From NCBI GenBank assembly GCA_000433135.1, contig HF991971.1, positions 1-6,462 on the forward strand: a stretch of 6,462 bases of DNA. Reading direction: 5' to 3'. Source of the DNA: Clostridium sp. CAG:921 (GTDB taxonomy: Bacteria > Bacillota > Clostridia > TANB77 > CAG-465). The notes under the pieces were generated by a model. It made no database searches. It saw only the letters and a program-made list of their open reading frames with translations, and had not been told where the DNA came from. The position numbers and the translations under genes were made by a program. How positions within the stretch are numbered: position 1 is the first letter of the stretch; each line of letters begins with the position of its first letter. Positions 5,111 through 6,462 of this stretch are shown here, piece by piece.

Positions 5111-6462
5111 CTATAAATGTTTCAGCTTTCTTAACAATTTATCGCTATATGGAGGATATCTTAAATTTATTTCAAATTTTAAATTCCTTTTTAGTATACT
5201 TTTATAATGTGAAAAAGTTTCAAACGATTTTTTTCCATGATATGAACCAAATCCGCTATTTCCAACTCCACCAAATGGTAAATTTATCTCAGAAAGTTGC
5301 ATAATTGTATCATTAATACAAATACTTCCAGAAGATGTTTCATTTATCACTTTAGTAATTGATGTTTTATCATCTGCAAATAAGTAGAGTGCAAGTGGTT
5401 TTGGTCTAGAATTTACAAAACCAATTGCATCATTTAGTGAATTTATCTCAACTATTGCAAGAATTGGACCAAATATTTCATCCTGCATTATTAATTTTTC
5501 TAAAGAATCGACCTCAACTACTGTTGGTTCTATAATCAAATTTTGCCTATCTGTTTGACCACCAATAAGTATCTTTTCATCTTTTAATATTTCATTTAAT
5601 CTGTCAAAAGCACCTTCATTTATAATTTTTGTATATTTATTAGAAATAATACCATTTTTATAATACATCTTTTCTATATATTTTTTTATATATGGAACTA
5701 GGTCATCCTTTTGCTTTTTAGTTAATAACATATAATCTGGTGCAACACAAGTTTGACCAGCATTTAAGAATTTTCCCCAAACTATTCTTTGTGCAACAGA
5801 TTCTAAATTTTGAATATTTCCTAATATAACAGGATTTTTACCTCCAAGTTCCAGAGTAACTGGAGTTAAATTAGAGCTTGCAAGCTTCATTATATTTTTT
5901 CCTGCATTTGTACTACCAGTAAAAAATATATAATCTAACTTTTCACTTATTAGTTCTTCTAAATCATTCTCATTTGCATTTGTCAAAACATATACATATT
6001 CTTCCTCAAATATATTTGAAAGCATTTGCTTTATCACTCTTGATGTATATGATAACTTATCACTAAAACTAATTATAGAGCAATTTCCAGCAGCAATTGC
6101 TCCTACAAGAGGAATTAAAGATAAGTTAATTGGATAGTTCCAAGGAGTTGCAATAAGAACAACACCATAAGGTTCAGGTAATATATATCCTTGTGATGGA
6201 AAAGTAAAAATTCCAGTTTTTACTTTACTAATTCTTGAAAATTTAGTTAAATTTTTTAGCATATACGAAATTTCTTTCTTAACCATTAAAATTTCACTAA
6301 TATATGTTTCCTCATAACATTTTCCAAAATCTTTTTTCACAGCTTCCATAAGCCTATCTTGATAGGTATTAAGAGCTATTTCTAAATTTTTTAACGTTCT
6401 TTTTCTATAATTTATACTTTTGGTAATGTTTTTTTCAAAGAAGTTTTTCTGATTTTTTACTA
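5111..6462 (-). CDS. Class 3 aldehyde dehydrogenase, 5' end beyond the window
   Basis: This enzyme oxidises an aldehyde (often fatty or aromatic in this class) to the acid with NAD(P). The frame is open to the right edge, giving 449 visible residues against about 450-460 for the family, so only a few N-terminal residues are missing. The internal ATG at 6349 is not the start: the 37 residues before it, including QKNFFEKNITKS and the RKRTLKNLEIAL helix, are typical class 3 N-terminus. In visible numbering the motifs are PWNYP with Asn108, FFTGST (179-184), LELGGK with Glu204, and NAGQTC with catalytic Cys238. Toward the end come EIFGPI, LPFGGVGNSG and SYHGKKSFETFSHYKS. The usual K-P of the coenzyme-binding KPSE segment reads S-F (IISFSD, around residue 131). 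It forms its own transcription unit, as far as visible, and ends in a strong terminator. The actual substrate cannot be read from sequence. Confidence 0.94.
   Translation of the reverse strand, partial: VKNQKNFFEKNITKSINYRKRTLKNLEIALNTYQDRLMEAVKKDFGKCYEETYISEILMVKKEISYMLKNLTKFSRISKVKTGIFTFPSQGYILPEPYGVVLIATPWNYPINLSLIPLVGAIAAGNCSIISFSDKLSYTSRVIKQMLSNIFEEEYVYVLTNANENDLEELISEKLDYIFFTGSTNAGKNIMKLASSNLTPVTLELGGKNPVILGNIQNLESVAQRIVWGKFLNAGQTCVAPDYMLLTKKQKDDLVPYIKKYIEKMYYKNGIISNKYTKIINEGAFDRLNEILKDEKILIGGQTDRQNLIIEPTVVEVDSLEKLIMQDEIFGPILAIVEINSLNDAIGFVNSRPKPLALYLFADDKTSITKVINETSSGSICINDTIMQLSEINLPFGGVGNSGFGSYHGKKSFETFSHYKSILKRNLKFEINLRYPPYSDKLLRKLKHL

Noticed and set aside
6078..6102. Inverted repeat GAGCAATT / AATTGCTC
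   Set aside because: It falls in codons for the conserved AIAAGNC segment, so the repeated Ala/Asn/Cys codons explain it.
6347..6349. ATG at 6349 as the start of the aldehyde dehydrogenase
   Set aside because: The frame stays open to the right edge and the preceding 37 residues match the expected class 3 N-terminal helix; no good ribosome binding site precedes this ATG.
6353..6366. Perfect palindrome CCTATCTTGATAGG near the right edge
   Set aside because: It lies inside conserved coding sequence of the aldehyde dehydrogenase and has no associated signal; probably chance.

Overview
The window looks like a piece of a low-G+C Bacillota chromosome, most likely Clostridia or a close relative. 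The DNA is very A+T-rich, Shine-Dalgarno sites are strong (GGAGG type), stop codons are only TAA or TAG, and every identifiable protein resembles families common in anaerobic Firmicutes. This assignment is inference from composition and family; no rRNA or other marker is present.

Layout. Bases 1 to about 316 contain no gene I can support. A hairpin (317-351) and an extended -10 promoter (361-389) precede a small zinc-ribbon plus TM2-domain membrane protein (415-816). The altered 3' end of that gene carries the promoter of a RluA-family pseudouridine synthase (840-1763), which appears to be transcribed leaderless. A 16-bp hairpin joins this gene to aspartate-semialdehyde dehydrogenase (asd, 1808-2806) and buries the asd ribosome binding site. 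The asd gene meets an oppositely oriented ABC transporter operon tail to tail. Their stop codons overlap by 4 bp inside the loop of one shared bidirectional terminator.

On the minus strand, a MacB/FtsX-type permease (3473-4966) is followed by its ATPase (2803-3462), with the stop codon overlapping the next Shine-Dalgarno site. This two-gene operon has its own promoter at 4990-5018, with direct repeats that could bind a response regulator. Upstream of it lies a class 3 aldehyde dehydrogenase (5111 to beyond 6462), whose reading frame runs off the right edge and which ends in a strong hairpin terminator at 5064-5109.

The genes do not form one pathway: they cover RNA modification, amino-acid biosynthesis, export or envelope stress, and aldehyde oxidation. 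I see no clear undescribed system. The most unusual material is in the first 900 bases: two promoter segments alike at 26 of 31 positions including the spacer, a G-rich motif shared upstream of both, a sharp switch from G-free to C-free strand composition at 329/330, and a TM2 gene whose C-terminus is replaced by the second promoter segment. The two overlapping-signal junctions (hairpin over the asd ribosome binding site, and the shared terminator encoding both C-termini) are also worth a look.
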